Assembly: GCF_014337925.2 (NCBI RefSeq)
Contig: NZ_CP143423.1
Coordinates: 3,626,501 to 3,690,500 of the forward strand
Length of the DNA: 64,000 bases
From: Roseobacter fucihabitans
GTDB taxonomy: Bacteria > Pseudomonadota > Alphaproteobacteria > Rhodobacterales > Rhodobacteraceae
Direction: 5' to 3'
The notes beneath the pieces are model-generated. The model was given only the letters and a program-made list of their open reading frames with translations, had not been told where the DNA came from and made no database searches. The translations under genes and the position numbers were made by a program. Shown here piece after piece: positions 53,206 through 63,673 of the stretch (positions are counted from its first letter, which is position 1; each line of letters opens with the position of its first letter).

Positions 53206-54582
53206 ATGTCTACCTATATCACTATCATGCACATGACGTCCAAGCTAGCCAAGCTGGGGCTTTTTGACGCGATGGTTCCGCGTTATACAAGCTACCCAAC
53301 AGCGCCCCAGTTCAACACCGGCAATGTCGGTGGAGACGTTCCGTCATGGGTGCGCTCAATCGCCCCCAACAGCACGATTTCCCTTTATTTACATGTGCCA
53401 TTCTGTCGAAAACTATGCTGGTTTTGCGCCTGCCGCACGCAGGGAGCCGTGACACTCTCGCCTGTTGCTGAATATTTGGACGCCGTGCACCGCGAAATTG
53501 CCCTGCTGGGTGCGCATTTGCCTGAGGGTGTGACGATAAGTCATATGCATTGGGGCGGCGGCACGCCAACCCTGCTCACGGCGGAAATGATCAGTGCTTT
53601 GGTCGGTGCAATTGCCGATATCGCACCGCTTGCCCCGAACGCCGAGTTCTCAGTCGAGGTGGACGTCAAAGAAATCGGACCAGCGCGTATCGACGCCCTT
53701 GCAAAAGCTGGCATGACACGCGCTGCAATTGGCATCCAAGACTTCGATCCACATATTCAATCCACGATCGGGCGTATTCAGAGCTTTGAAATCACGCGTG
53801 ATACGACGCAGATGTTGCGCGATGCGCAGATCAAATTTCTGGATGCTGACCTTCTGTTTGGGCTGCCGCATCAGGACGAAACCCATATCTCGGCTTCGGT
53901 CCAGAAAGTGCTGACGTTGAACCCCGACCGCGTGGCGCTTTATGGGTATTCACATGTGCCCTGGATGGCGCGGCGGCAAAGCATGATCCCCAGCGACACA
54001 TTGCCGACGCCGGAAAAACGCTTAAAGCTCTTTGATGCCGCCCGCCGCCTACTGGAATGGGATGGGCTTTCGCAAATCGGAATCGATCATTTTGCCGTGC
54101 CCGACGACCGCCTGATGCAGGCCGCAAAAACCGGCCGTCTGAAGCGGAACTTCCAAGGCTATACCGACGATGCCGCACCGGTTTTAATCGGGCTGGGCGC
54201 CTCCGCAATTTCGCGTTTTCCGCAAGGCTATGCCCAAAACGCCCCCGCAACCTCTGACTATATCAAGGCCATAACGGCCGGTGGGTTTGCGGCCCAAAAG
54301 GGCCATGTGTTTTCGGGTGAAGATCTATTGCGCGCCCGGATCATCGAATCGATTCTATGCGATTTTTCGGTCGATATCGCAAAGGTGACCGCTCGTTTCC
54401 CCGGAACCGGCCCGCGCGTGGCAGAACTGCTTCAGGACGTTTCAGCGCGTTTTGGTGATTTGGTGAACTTTGGCCCGGACGGTCTTTATATCAGGCCCGA
54501 AGCACGCCCTTTGGCACGCATTATCGCCAAGCAATTTGATGCCTATGACAGATCCCCCGCCGGTCACGCCGCGGCGCTTTAG
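53206..54582 (+). CDS. hemN: Oxygen-independent coproporphyrinogen III dehydrogenase
   Basis: 458 residues. Radical-SAM cluster motif C67xxxC71xxC74xC76 in YLHVPFCRKLCWFCACRT; PRYTSYPTAPQF at the N-terminus and HFAVPDDRLMQAAKTGRLKR typical of HemN. Works when oxygen is too low for HemF. ATG at 53206 has AGAAGG upstream; ATGs at 53227 and 53233 are possible starts too. Confidence 0.94.
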   Translation: MSTYITIMHMTSKLAKLGLFDAMVPRYTSYPTAPQFNTGNVGGDVPSWVRSIAPNSTISLYLHVPFCRKLCWFCACRTQGAVTLSPVAEYLDAVHREIALLGAHLPEGVTISHMHWGGGTPTLLTAEMISALVGAIADIAPLAPNAEFSVEVDVKEIGPARIDALAKAGMTRAAIGIQDFDPHIQSTIGRIQSFEITRDTTQMLRDAQIKFLDADLLFGLPHQDETHISASVQKVLTLNPDRVALYGYSHVPWMARRQSMIPSDTLPTPEKRLKLFDAARRLLEWDGLSQIGIDHFAVPDDRLMQAAKTGRLKRNFQGYTDDAAPVLIGLGASAISRFPQGYAQNAPATSDYIKAITAGGFAAQKGHVFSGEDLLRARIIESILCDFSVDIAKVTARFPGTGPRVAELLQDVSARFGDLVNFGPDGLYIRPEARPLARIIAKQFDAYDRSPAGHAAAL

Positions 54583-54594
54583 ACGCGAAAAAAC

Positions 54595-56175
54595 TCAGGC
54601 CGTCGCATGAAGCAAGGTGCGCGTGTATTCATGAGCGGGCCTGTCAAAGATCGCATCAACATCGCCGGTTTCCACAACATCGCCCCGCTTCATCACCATC
54701 ACCTGATGTGACATCGCCCGCACGACGTTCAGGTCATGGCTGATGAAAATATAGGCGAGCCCGTATTTCTTCTGCAAATTACGCAAAAGATCCACGATCT
54801 GTACCTGCACGGTCATATCCAGCGCAGATGTCGGCTCATCCAGCACCAAAAGTCGCGGACGCAAGACCATCGCGCGCGCAATCGCGATCCGCTGACGCTG
54901 TCCCCCCGAAAATTCATGCGGGTAACGGTCCATCGTCGCCGGATCAAGGCCCACCTCGACCATGACTTCACGGACAAGATCACGCTCATCGCGGTCGGCG
55001 TCGACCTTATGGATGCTCAACCCTTCGGAAATAATCTGCGCACAGGTCATCCGAGGGCTGAGGCTGCCAAAGGGGTCCTGAAATACGATCTGCATATCCT
55101 TGCGCAATCCGCGCAATTGCCGCGTGGACCATTGGCGCACGTCCTGCCCCATGAATTCGATCTGCCCCTCAGACGCGATCAACCGCATAATCGCCAGCGC
55201 CAGCGTGGTTTTTCCAGACCCGCTTTCGCCCACAATCCCGATGGTTTCACCCGCCCGCACGGTCAGGCTCGCGTCATTGACGGCTTTGACGTGGCCGACA
55301 GTACGGCGCAGCAACCCCGCTTGGATGGGAAACCAAATCTTGAGGTTATCGGTTTTCGCGATGATCTCGGCATCTGCGGCGATGGGGGCGGGCGCGCCGG
55401 ATGGTTCGGCCCCAAGGAGTTTTTTTGTATAGGGGTGCTGCGGGTTGTCGAAAATTTCGCGTGTCGAGCCAGTTTCGACGATTTCACCCTTTTGCATCAC
55501 ACAGACCCGATCCGCGATGCGCCGCACGATGCCCAGATCATGGGTAATGAACAACAGCCCCATGCCCAAGCGGTCCTTGAGGTCCTTGAGCAGATCGAGA
55601 ATCTGCGCCTGAATCGTTACATCCAGCGCCGTTGTCGGCTCATCCGCGATCAGAACATCGGGTTCATTGGCAAGCGCCATGGCAATCATCACGCGCTGGC
55701 GTTGCCCGCCGGAAAGTTGGTGCGGATAGCTCCCGATCCGGCTTTCGGCGTCCTGAATGCCAACCTGTTCGAGCAGTTCCAGAATGCGCGCGCGTGCCGC
55801 CGCACCGGCCAGCCCCTGATGCAGCGCGAGGCTTTCCCCCAGTTGCTTTTCGATTGTATGCAACGGGTTAAGCGAGGTCATCGGCTCTTGGAAAATGAAG
55901 CTGATGTCATTGCCGCGTACCTTGCGCAGCCGGGTCTCGTCCGCTCCGATCATCTGCTGGCCGTCATAGGTGACGGAACCGGTGACTTCCGCGCTGTCAC
56001 CGAGCAGGGACACGGTCGAAAGCGCGGAGACGGATTTGCCCGAGCCAGACTCGCCGACCAATGCCACGGTCTCGCCGCGCTCCACGAAAAAGCTCACGCC
56101 TTTGACCGCTTCCGTCAAAGCGCCGTCCTGACGAAAACTGACGCGCAGGTCCTTGACCTCGAGAAGGGCGCTCAT
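54595..56175 (-). CDS. yejF: Microcin C/peptide ABC importer ATPase, YejF type
   Basis: 526 residues with two complete ABC cassettes: [13 protein letters not shown] and [15 protein letters not shown] in the first, [13 protein letters not shown] and [15 protein letters not shown] in the second. Powers import by YejB/YejE. Its start overlaps the yejE stop; last gene of a four-gene operon, converging on hemN. Confidence 0.93.
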   Translation of the reverse strand: MSALLEVKDLRVSFRQDGALTEAVKGVSFFVERGETVALVGESGSGKSVSALSTVSLLGDSAEVTGSVTYDGQQMIGADETRLRKVRGNDISFIFQEPMTSLNPLHTIEKQLGESLALHQGLAGAAARARILELLEQVGIQDAESRIGSYPHQLSGGQRQRVMIAMALANEPDVLIADEPTTALDVTIQAQILDLLKDLKDRLGMGLLFITHDLGIVRRIADRVCVMQKGEIVETGSTREIFDNPQHPYTKKLLGAEPSGAPAPIAADAEIIAKTDNLKIWFPIQAGLLRRTVGHVKAVNDASLTVRAGETIGIVGESGSGKTTLALAIMRLIASEGQIEFMGQDVRQWSTRQLRGLRKDMQIVFQDPFGSLSPRMTCAQIISEGLSIHKVDADRDERDLVREVMVEVGLDPATMDRYPHEFSGGQRQRIAIARAMVLRPRLLVLDEPTSALDMTVQVQIVDLLRNLQKKYGLAYIFISHDLNVVRAMSHQVMVMKRGDVVETGDVDAIFDRPAHEYTRTLLHATA

Positions 56176-57278
56176 GAAAAAGTCTTTCTTGGATCGAAAG
56201 CATCGCGGATACCCTCGAAGATGAACACCAAGAGCGACAACATGATCGCAAAGGTGAAAAAGGCCGTGAAGGCGAGCCAGGGCGCTTGCAGGTTCTGCTT
56301 GGCTTGCAATGTCAATTCGCCCAGCGACGGTGCCGAAGATGGCAGACCAAAGCCCAGAAAATCCAGAATCGCCAAGGTCGAAATCGTGCCGGTGATGATG
56401 AAAGGCAGCATGGTCAACATCGCCACCATAGCATTGGGCAACATATGGCGGAACATGATCGTAACGTTGCCCACCCCCAGCGCGCGTGCGGCCCGCACAT
56501 ATTCAAGGTTACGCGCCCGCAGGAATTCGGCGCGCACCACACCCACCAATGAGGTCCAGCTGAACAGCACCAGCAAGATGACCAGCAACCAGAAGCTTCG
56601 TCCCAGAATGGCAAACATGATGATGATCACATAAAGCGACGGCGTTGAGGACCAGATCTCGATCACACGTTGAAAAATGAGGTCGGTTTTACCGCCGAAA
56701 AAGCCCTGTACCGCCCCTGCGATGATACCGATCAGGCTGGCGGCACCGGTCACAAGCAGCGTGAACAGAATGGACAGCCGGAAACCGTGAATCACACGCG
56801 CCAGAACGTCGCGTTTGGTACCATCCGTGCCCAGCAGGTTTTGGGCATTCGGCGGCAGCGGCGCGGCACCGGGCCGGTCCACCGCAGTATCGAAGGAATA
56901 GGGGATGAGCGGCCAGATTGCCCAGCCTTTTTCGATGGTTTCGCCGTCAACAACACCATCCTGTGCGTCCTCGAAATACCCTTCCGGGTCATCAAAACAC
57001 ATGTCCAACCCGCCGGTCTCGATCAGACATTTCACCTCCGGGTCACGGTAAACCGCTTCGGTCTGGAAATCGCCGCCAAATTCGGTTTCGGGATAGAAAT
57101 TCCAGATCGGCGTGTAATAATTCCCGCGATATTGCACCAGGATCGGTTTATCATAGGCAATGAATTCGGCCATGAGGGACAACCCGAACAGCACTGCAAA
57201 TATCCAAAGCGACCAATAGGCCCGCCGGTTTCGGGTGAAATTGCGCCAACGGCGTTGGTTGAGGGGTGAGAGCACCAT
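56172..57278 (-). CDS. yejE: Peptide ABC importer permease, YejE type
   Basis: 368 residues, DppC family. One N-terminal helix, a long periplasmic insert (about 45-165) characteristic of YejE, five further helices and the ATPase-contacting EAA loop EYVRAARALGVGNVTIMFRH. Overlaps neighbours by 1-4 nt. Confidence 0.93.
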   Translation of the reverse strand: MVLSPLNQRRWRNFTRNRRAYWSLWIFAVLFGLSLMAEFIAYDKPILVQYRGNYYTPIWNFYPETEFGGDFQTEAVYRDPEVKCLIETGGLDMCFDDPEGYFEDAQDGVVDGETIEKGWAIWPLIPYSFDTAVDRPGAAPLPPNAQNLLGTDGTKRDVLARVIHGFRLSILFTLLVTGAASLIGIIAGAVQGFFGGKTDLIFQRVIEIWSSTPSLYVIIIMFAILGRSFWLLVILLVLFSWTSLVGVVRAEFLRARNLEYVRAARALGVGNVTIMFRHMLPNAMVAMLTMLPFIITGTISTLAILDFLGFGLPSSAPSLGELTLQAKQNLQAPWLAFTAFFTFAIMLSLLVFIFEGIRDAFDPRKTFS

Positions 57279-58366
57279 CAGCCCTCCCTCCGCTCAAAAT
57301 CAATGCGCGGATCGACCAGCACATACATCAGATCGGAAAGGATCCCGACCACCAGGCCGATCAGGCCAAAGATGAAAAGCGTACCAAACACGATCGGGTA
57401 ATCCCGCGCGACCGCAGCCTCAAAACCAAGGCGGCCCAAACCGTCCAGGCTAAAAATCGTCTCGATGATCAGGGAGCCGCCAAAGAAAACCCCTATGAAT
57501 ACGGCCGGGAAACCCGCGATGACGATCAGCATCGCATTGCGGAAAACATGGCCATAGAGAACGCCGCGTTCGGACAGACCTTTGGCGCGCGCGGTGATCA
57601 CATATTGTTTCTTGATCTCATCTAGGAAGCTGTTTTTCGTCAGCAAGGTCAGCGTCGCGAAAGCCGAAATCGTTGAGGCCAGCACTGGCAAAGCGATGTG
57701 CCAGAAATAATCGCCGACCTTGGCAAGCGGGCTGAGCTGGTCGAAATTATCAGAGGTCAGGCCGCGCAACGGGAAGATCTGGAAATACGACCCCCCTGCA
57801 AAAAGTACCAGCAGCAGAATGGCAAAGAGGAAACCGGGAATGGCATAGGCCGCGATGATCAGCCCGGAGGTCCAGGTATCAAAGCTTGTGCCATCGCGCA
57901 CCGCCTTGCGAATCCCCAGCGGGATCGACACCAGATAGGCGATCAGCGTGGACCACAGCCCCAGTGTGATCGACACCGGTAATTTCTCCTTGATCAGGTC
58001 AATTACGGAGATCGAGCGGAAATAGCTCTCGCCGAAATCAAACCGCATGTAGTTCCAGATCATGTTCAGGAATCGTTCAACGGGCGGCTTGTCGAAACCG
58101 AATTCCTTTTCCAACTGCGCGATGAATTCCGGCGGCAGGCCACGCGCCCCGATGTATTGGCTGTCATTGCTGGGCAGTTCGGAATTGCCCGCGTCCGTTC
58201 CCGCCCCCGCAAATCCGCCGAAAACATCGCCGCCCCCCTGCGCACGCGCAATCGCCTGTTCCACCGGGCCACCGGGGACAAATTGCACCAGCGCAAAGTT
58301 GATCAGCATGATCCCCAGCAGGGTCGGGATGATCAGCAAAAGCCGTCTGACAATATAGGCGCCCAC
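57278..58366 (-). CDS. yejB: Peptide ABC importer permease, YejB type
   Basis: 362 residues, DppB family, with [20 protein letters not shown] at the N-terminus and the EAA loop [20 protein letters not shown]. Five to six membrane helices. Pairs with YejE. Starts 4 nt after yejA. Confidence 0.94.
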   Translation of the reverse strand: MGAYIVRRLLLIIPTLLGIMLINFALVQFVPGGPVEQAIARAQGGGDVFGGFAGAGTDAGNSELPSNDSQYIGARGLPPEFIAQLEKEFGFDKPPVERFLNMIWNYMRFDFGESYFRSISVIDLIKEKLPVSITLGLWSTLIAYLVSIPLGIRKAVRDGTSFDTWTSGLIIAAYAIPGFLFAILLLVLFAGGSYFQIFPLRGLTSDNFDQLSPLAKVGDYFWHIALPVLASTISAFATLTLLTKNSFLDEIKKQYVITARAKGLSERGVLYGHVFRNAMLIVIAGFPAVFIGVFFGGSLIIETIFSLDGLGRLGFEAAVARDYPIVFGTLFIFGLIGLVVGILSDLMYVLVDPRIDFERREG

Positions 58367-58370
58367 GGCG

Positions 58371-60299
58371 TTACCTCAACGCCCCGGCAGATCGCAAAGC
58401 ATCCGCCTTGTCTTGATTATACCACCAGAAATCCAATTGCCCCAATGCGTATGTGGGGATGACATCAGGGTGTTCAAATTTATCGTAATACGCCACCCAG
58501 AAACTGTCATTGTACCAGGCCGGGATCATGAAAAACTCATAGCGCAGCGCACGGTCCAGCGCCATGAGGGTCACATCGGTCTCTTCCTTGGTCTCCATCC
58601 GTTGCGAAGCTTCGATGATTTCATCGACCAAAGGACTGGCCAGGCCAGCAGGATTAAAGACTGAGAACGCGGCCGCCTCGGAGCCATAAAACTGTTGCAG
58701 CCCGCCGCCGGTACTCAGGAAGGGAATATATTGATCAAAGACCAAATCGTAATCGCGATCCCGCTCGCGGCTGGTGTATTGCGACGCGTCCACGGCCTCC
58801 AGCACGGTGTCGATGCCCATCGCCTGCAGATTCGACAGGAAATTCTCAACAACAGCGCGCAGCGTGGAGGAGCCTGCCGAATTGAGCAGGAAGGTAATTT
58901 CAAGCGGTTGGCCATCGGCATTGCGTCGTTTGCCATTTGCGTCCACTGCCCATCCGGCCTCATCCAGCAGCTTCATGGCCTGGCGCAGATTGCGCCGGTC
59001 CAGAAGCCTGTTCGCGCTGGAGGTGTGGGGCATACGCGCCTCGGCGGTCAACATCTCATCAGGCACCAGATCGCCCAGAGATTGCAGGAACGCCAGCTCC
59101 GCACCCTCCGGTTTCCCGACGGCCATCAGCTCCGTATCCTGGGTGAAAGAGGCGCGGGGCTTGAACAGGCCGAACTGAAGCGATTCATTGGTCCATTCAA
59201 AGTTGAACCCCAAAGCAACGGCTTCCCGGACGCGGCGATCCTTGAAGATATCACGGCCCAGATTGAACACGAACCCAGTCGGCGTCGGGGGCGCGCCATC
59301 GGGCAATTCCTTTTTGACGATCTGCCCGTTGTTCACTTTTGGGAAGTCATAAGCGGAAGCCCACTGGCGCGAATTTCCTTCCGTTCGAAACGTGTATTCC
59401 CCCGCCTTGAAGGCCTCAAAAGCGGCGTTTTCATCCCCGAAATATTCAACCCGGATGATATCGAAGTTATTCCGCCCGACATTGAAAGGCAGATCATTAC
59501 CCCAATAGTCGGGATTGCGTTTGTAAACGATCCGGCGGTTCACATCGATCGTGTCGATCATATAGGGACCCGAGCCCGGCGATGTTTCAAGCCGGCTTTC
59601 ATCCAGCCGCGCGCCGGTTTCTTCGTACCAGGCTTTGGACCAGATCGACATACCGCCAACGACTTCGATCAGGCTGCGGCGGGAAATACCGGGCGTGAAG
59701 GAATATTTGATCGTGTGATCGTCGATCACCTCGATATCGGTAATGCGCTTGCTGACGGCATCGGCGTAGGATTGCAGCCCTTGCTCCAGGATCAGCTTCT
59801 GGCTGAATTCCACGTCATAGGCTGTGAGGGGCGTGCCATCCGAGAAGCGCGCCTCCGGGCGCATGTAGAAAATGACCCAATTCCGGTCCACGTCATACTC
59901 AAGCCGTTCGGCCACAAGCCCATAATATTCGGCATATACATCGGCGGGCGCGGTCGTCCCTCCTGTCCCCTCACCCAACAGGCTCTCAAACATGATCGTG
60001 CTCAGCGCGCCGCCCCGACCTTTTCGCGTATAGGGGTTCATCGAATCAAATGTTCCCAGCGCCGAAAAAGAGATTTCCCCCCCCTTGGGCGCATCAGGGT
60101 TCACGTAATCGAAATGCGGGTAATCGGCGGGATAGGTAAGATCGCCGTAAAAGGAATATCCGTGGCTGACGATTGTTTCCTCTTCACTCCAGACGCTGCC
60201 CGCCGCAAAAACGCCGATGAGAAAGCTCATCATCGCCCCCCACAAAACACTGCGGTGTTGGGTTTTACTTGCGCACGTCCATGCCGGGTCAGCCGTCAT
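58371..60299 (-). CDS. yejA: Peptide ABC importer substrate-binding protein, YejA type
   Basis: 642 residues, family 5 binding protein. Hydrophobic signal at about 18-38 ([20 protein letters not shown]) and a body with [23 protein letters not shown] start ([12 protein letters not shown]), [12 protein letters not shown] and [11 protein letters not shown]-like binding strands. Binds oligopeptides or microcin-C-like compounds. Confidence 0.93.
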   Translation of the reverse strand: MTADPAWTCASKTQHRSVLWGAMMSFLIGVFAAGSVWSEEETIVSHGYSFYGDLTYPADYPHFDYVNPDAPKGGEISFSALGTFDSMNPYTRKGRGGALSTIMFESLLGEGTGGTTAPADVYAEYYGLVAERLEYDVDRNWVIFYMRPEARFSDGTPLTAYDVEFSQKLILEQGLQSYADAVSKRITDIEVIDDHTIKYSFTPGISRRSLIEVVGGMSIWSKAWYEETGARLDESRLETSPGSGPYMIDTIDVNRRIVYKRNPDYWGNDLPFNVGRNNFDIIRVEYFGDENAAFEAFKAGEYTFRTEGNSRQWASAYDFPKVNNGQIVKKELPDGAPPTPTGFVFNLGRDIFKDRRVREAVALGFNFEWTNESLQFGLFKPRASFTQDTELMAVGKPEGAELAFLQSLGDLVPDEMLTAEARMPHTSSANRLLDRRNLRQAMKLLDEAGWAVDANGKRRNADGQPLEITFLLNSAGSSTLRAVVENFLSNLQAMGIDTVLEAVDASQYTSRERDRDYDLVFDQYIPFLSTGGGLQQFYGSEAAAFSVFNPAGLASPLVDEIIEASQRMETKEETDVTLMALDRALRYEFFMIPAWYNDSFWVAYYDKFEHPDVIPTYALGQLDFWWYNQDKADALRSAGALR

Positions 60300-60430
60300 T
60301 AGGTATGTCCTCCAGTCTGGTGCCGTGTACTCCGGCGTCTTTCTCGCTCTGGATGTAAGCTAACGGGACGCCGTGCCAAGTTACAAGTTGCGAAAACGTG
60401 ATCCCAAAGACGAAAAACGCAAATGGCCAC

Positions 60431-60461
60431 AAAAAAAGCCACTTGCATCGAAGCAAGCAGC
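60431..60461 (-). terminator. Terminator of the cytochrome c gene
   Basis: On the minus strand GCTGCTTGC and GCAAGTGGC pair around TTCGAT, followed by TTTTTTT. It lies about 44 nt after the stop of the gene at 60505. The rest of the 60300-60504 gap shows nothing else I can name. Confidence 0.8.
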
Positions 60462-60504
60462 TTTTGTGGTTAATATCAGGTTAATTTTTTGGCCGACAGG
60501 GTGC

Positions 60505-61008
60505 CTAGTCGTCGAGACTGGCCAAATAGGCGATCAAGTCTGCACGCTCCTCGACTTTCTTCAGACCCGCAAAGCTCATTGACGTTCCGGGTGCGTAAGA
60601 GGATGGTTTTTCCAGGAAACCGTTCAAGTTTTCGGCGGTCCAATCGCCTTCCATGGACGCCAGTGTGTCCGAATAGCTGAAACCGTCTACCGAGCCCTTG
60701 TCGCGATCCACGACGCCGTACAGATATGGGCCGACGCCGTTTTCACCCTGTACCAGCTTGTGGCAAGCAGAGCACTTGCGGAAAACCTTTGACCCGTCTT
60801 CCGCGCTGGCGGATGCCAGAACGGTTGCAAAGTCCACTTCTTCAACTTCGGCCACTTCTTCACCATCGTCCACTTCGATGACATATGCCGCTTCGCCGTG
60901 GGACTCCGTGTGATAAAGCTCTTCTGCCATCCACTTGCCAAGCAGTAAAACAAGCAAGGCACCGCAGATGCCACCGGCCAATTTGGTAAAGGTCATTGTG
61001 TCGAGCAT
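60505..61008 (-). CDS. Membrane-anchored class I cytochrome c (CycM/c552-like)
   Basis: 167 residues. Uncleaved membrane anchor at 9-28, an acidic linker (about 45-60, VDDGEEVAEVEEVDF), then a mitochondrial-type cytochrome c domain: haem site C79-S-A-C82-H83 and ligand M144 in GTSMSFAGL. Carries electrons from the bc1 complex to terminal oxidases, plausibly including the cbb3 enzyme encoded nearby. Confidence 0.92.
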   Translation of the reverse strand: MLDTMTFTKLAGGICGALLVLLLGKWMAEELYHTESHGEAAYVIEVDDGEEVAEVEEVDFATVLASASAEDGSKVFRKCSACHKLVQGENGVGPYLYGVVDRDKGSVDGFSYSDTLASMEGDWTAENLNGFLEKPSSYAPGTSMSFAGLKKVEERADLIAYLASLDD

Positions 61009-61126
61009 GCTATCCGTCCATCTCTTTGCGTTTCAGCGGTATCTATTGCTTCACCTTCACGGTGGCAAGGTGTACTTACCGCGACCAATCGACCCCGCAT
61101 AGAAGAAAAAACCTTAGGACCACTTA

Positions 61127-61972
61127 ATGAGCCTCCCATATGCTGCCCGTATCGCGTTTCAGGGTGAACTCGGTGCGTATAGTCACGAGGCCTGCCGCGT
61201 GGCCCGCCCAGACATGACACCGGTGCCTTGCCGCACTTTTGAGGACGCCATTGATGCCGTGCGCTCGGGCCAGGCCGAACTCGCCATGCTGCCGGTGGAA
61301 AATTCAACCTACGGGCGCGTCGCAGACATCCATTCGCTGCTGCCTAAATCCGGCCTCAACATCATCGAAGAGGCTTTCGTAAGGGTCCACATCAACCTTC
61401 TGGGGCTGCCCGGCACCACCATCAAAGATATCAAATCCGCCATGAGCCACACGGTTCTGCTGGGACAGTGCAAGAGTTTTCTGGCACAGCATGGTATCGC
61501 GCGCATCACCGGCGCGGATACGGCAGGCTCGGCCAAGGACGTCGCAGCGCAGGGCGACCCGAGCATGGCCGCATTGGCCAGCGAATTGGCGGGCGACATC
61601 TACGGCCTCGACCTGCTGGCGCGTCATATTGAGGATCAGGGCAATAATACCACGCGCTTCCTGTTGATGTCGCCGCAGGCGGATACATCGCGGCGCGGCG
61701 ATCATGGCATGATCACCAGCTTTGTTTTTGAGGTCCGCAATATTCCGGCCGCGCTTTATAAGGCGATGGGCGGTTTTGCGACCAACGGGATCAACATGAC
61801 CAAGCTGGAAAGCTACATGGTTGGCGGGTCTTTCACGGCGACGCAGTTTTATGCCGACATCGAGGGTCACCCCGATGATCCAGATGTCGCGCGCGCGCTG
61901 GAAGAATTGGATTATTTCACCAATATGATTGAAATTCTTGGCGTTTATCCTGCTGATCCCGGTCGCAAGTAG
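61127..61972 (+). CDS. pheA: Prephenate dehydratase
   Basis: 281 residues. PDT domain with AARIAFQGELGAYSHEACRV, PVENSTYGRVADIH and the active-site NNTTRFLLMS; C-terminal ACT domain from about 195 with FEVRNIPAALYKAMGGFATN and the ESYM variant of the ESRP Phe-binding motif. No fused chorismate mutase; a free AroQ-type enzyme is encoded at 11.7 kb. Confidence 0.95.
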   Translation: MSLPYAARIAFQGELGAYSHEACRVARPDMTPVPCRTFEDAIDAVRSGQAELAMLPVENSTYGRVADIHSLLPKSGLNIIEEAFVRVHINLLGLPGTTIKDIKSAMSHTVLLGQCKSFLAQHGIARITGADTAGSAKDVAAQGDPSMAALASELAGDIYGLDLLARHIEDQGNNTTRFLLMSPQADTSRRGDHGMITSFVFEVRNIPAALYKAMGGFATNGINMTKLESYMVGGSFTATQFYADIEGHPDDPDVARALEELDYFTNMIEILGVYPADPGRK

Positions 61973-62050
61973 CGCGGCACAAAACCAATAGCTCCGAACC
62001 TCGGGCAGTGGCAGGCACAGACAATGCAGGGTGACGCGATCGGATACCGA

Positions 62051-62521
62051 TCATGCCTCGCCTTGATCATAGCGCTGCTTCATTTCATCAAGATATTGCG
62101 CCACGCGCGCCTCAAATCGTTGATCCAGGCTCGTTTTTCCAAGTTTCAGAGGTTGCAGCAAAACACGCGCGGCGAAGGTAGTCGCCCGCAGATCCACCTC
62201 AAAAAGAACACGCGTCTTTTCCGCTGACAACGCGACCAGGCTAAGGCGCGTATCGCCCTGCACGCCCTGCGACACCAGAATGGCACCCATGCGCGCAGGC
62301 GGATCAAAGGCGACTATTTCGACATCGACCGCGCGCATGCCCCCTGCCAACTCAACGCGCACGTGCCATTTCAGGCCCGCACCGGGACCCACCGGGTCGT
62401 CCATCCGCGCTACATCCGCGCCGCGCCGCCGCAGCGCAGCTTCAAGCGCGTCAAACTCAGATAACATTGCAAAAACAACAGCAATCGGCGCATCGATCTC
62501 CTGTTGCGTGGAAAATTTCAT
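62051..62521 (-). CDS. SRPBCC-family protein
   Basis: 156 residues. MKFSTQQEIDAPIAVVFAML is a polyketide-cyclase/START-like opening; a central beta-sheet (VDVEIVAFDPPARMGAILVS) and a long C-terminal helix (DQRFEARVAQYLDEMKQRY) complete the helix-grip fold. Binds an unknown hydrophobic ligand. Tandem with nudC, 37 nt downstream of it. Confidence 0.8.
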   Translation of the reverse strand: MKFSTQQEIDAPIAVVFAMLSEFDALEAALRRRGADVARMDDPVGPGAGLKWHVRVELAGGMRAVDVEIVAFDPPARMGAILVSQGVQGDTRLSLVALSAEKTRVLFEVDLRATTFAARVLLQPLKLGKTSLDQRFEARVAQYLDEMKQRYDQGEA

Positions 62522-62558
62522 ATCAACGTCAGCCTTTCATGCCCGACCCAATGTCCGG

Positions 62559-63527
62559 TTAATCCAGCCTGTCTGCAAGCCAGTTTTCCAACAGGAAATG
62601 CGCAATCGCGCCCTTGCGCGCGGGCAGGATTTTGGGGTGATCGCCGGCAAAAACCTGCATCATATCCTCGCGGCTGATCCAGAGCGCGTCTTCGATCTCC
62701 ACCGGATCAATCGTGATTTCATCACTGAGCGCCACGCCCGCACAGCCAAACATCAAGGACGCCGGAAACGGCCAGGGCTGGCTCGCCAGATAGCTGACCT
62801 GCCCGATACGCACACCCGATTCCTCGAACACTTCACGCCTGACCGCCGCCTCCAGGGTCTCCCCCGGCTCCACAAAACCCGCCAAAAGCGAGTACATCCC
62901 CTCCGGCCACCCCGGCGACCGCCCCATCAGGACGTTGTTGCCATGGGTAATCAGCATGATCACCACCGGATCTGTGCGCGGGAAATGGGAGGCACCACAG
63001 GCCGGGCATTTGCGCTGCCAGCCGCCTTGAGTGATCTGAGACTTTTCGCCGCACCTGGCACAAAACCCATGACTTTCGTGCCAGCCAAAGACCGCCTTGC
63101 CCGTCGCCGCCAGCTCCGCTTCGCGCGGCGTCAGCCAGGTCATGACCCGGCGCAATTCGGCAAATACCATCGTTTCGGGCAATTCGGGGTGATGCTGCTC
63201 GGACGGGTCCAGAAAGCCGCCAAGGCTCTCGGCATCCAGATCATCCGGCTCCCAGGCAGACAGATCACAGGCGAAACGCGCGGCTCCGTCTTCCTTGCCC
63301 AGATAGATGCCTTCCAGGCTGGCTTGGGCCAATACCGGATGATCCATCGGCAACAGCGCAAGGCTGGCCGGGTTTTCATTTTTGATCAAAGGCTTGCCAC
63401 GCCAGAACAGAATAGCACGGGCCGCCGGGTGGCGCGCGGCTGCCGCAAGCGCATCCGCATCATCACGCAGCGCGCCGTCCCGGTCCAAAGCGGAGCCCCC
63501 AAATGTAACCGTTTCCGCGTGTTTCAT
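62559..63527 (-). CDS. nudC: NADH pyrophosphatase NudC
   Basis: 322 residues from MKHAETVTFGGSALDRDG after GGAGGAT. Zinc ribbon with CARC and CPAC, the NudC-type PRTDPVVIML and SQPWPFPASLMFGC, and the Nudix box GFVEPGETLEAAVRREVFEE. Hydrolyses NADH and removes NAD caps from RNA. The N-terminal domain is fuller than in E. coli. Confidence 0.94.
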   Translation of the reverse strand: MKHAETVTFGGSALDRDGALRDDADALAAAARHPAARAILFWRGKPLIKNENPASLALLPMDHPVLAQASLEGIYLGKEDGAARFACDLSAWEPDDLDAESLGGFLDPSEQHHPELPETMVFAELRRVMTWLTPREAELAATGKAVFGWHESHGFCARCGEKSQITQGGWQRKCPACGASHFPRTDPVVIMLITHGNNVLMGRSPGWPEGMYSLLAGFVEPGETLEAAVRREVFEESGVRIGQVSYLASQPWPFPASLMFGCAGVALSDEITIDPVEIEDALWISREDMMQVFAGDHPKILPARKGAIAHFLLENWLADRLD

Positions 63528-63673
63528 ATCATCCTCCGCTTGGCGGAGAACTGGCACGCACCCTGTGATCTTGCAAGTTCAAAGCATCATCGCGTGATCT
63601 CTGCCCTTGCCAACCCCTGCGTGATCTGTTGGAAATCAACTCGTGTATTAGTTGATAAGCAACCTTTGAGGAA

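Noticed and set aside
58695-60302. 535-codon plus-strand frame opposite yejA
   Set aside because: Shadow of a complete YejA reading frame.
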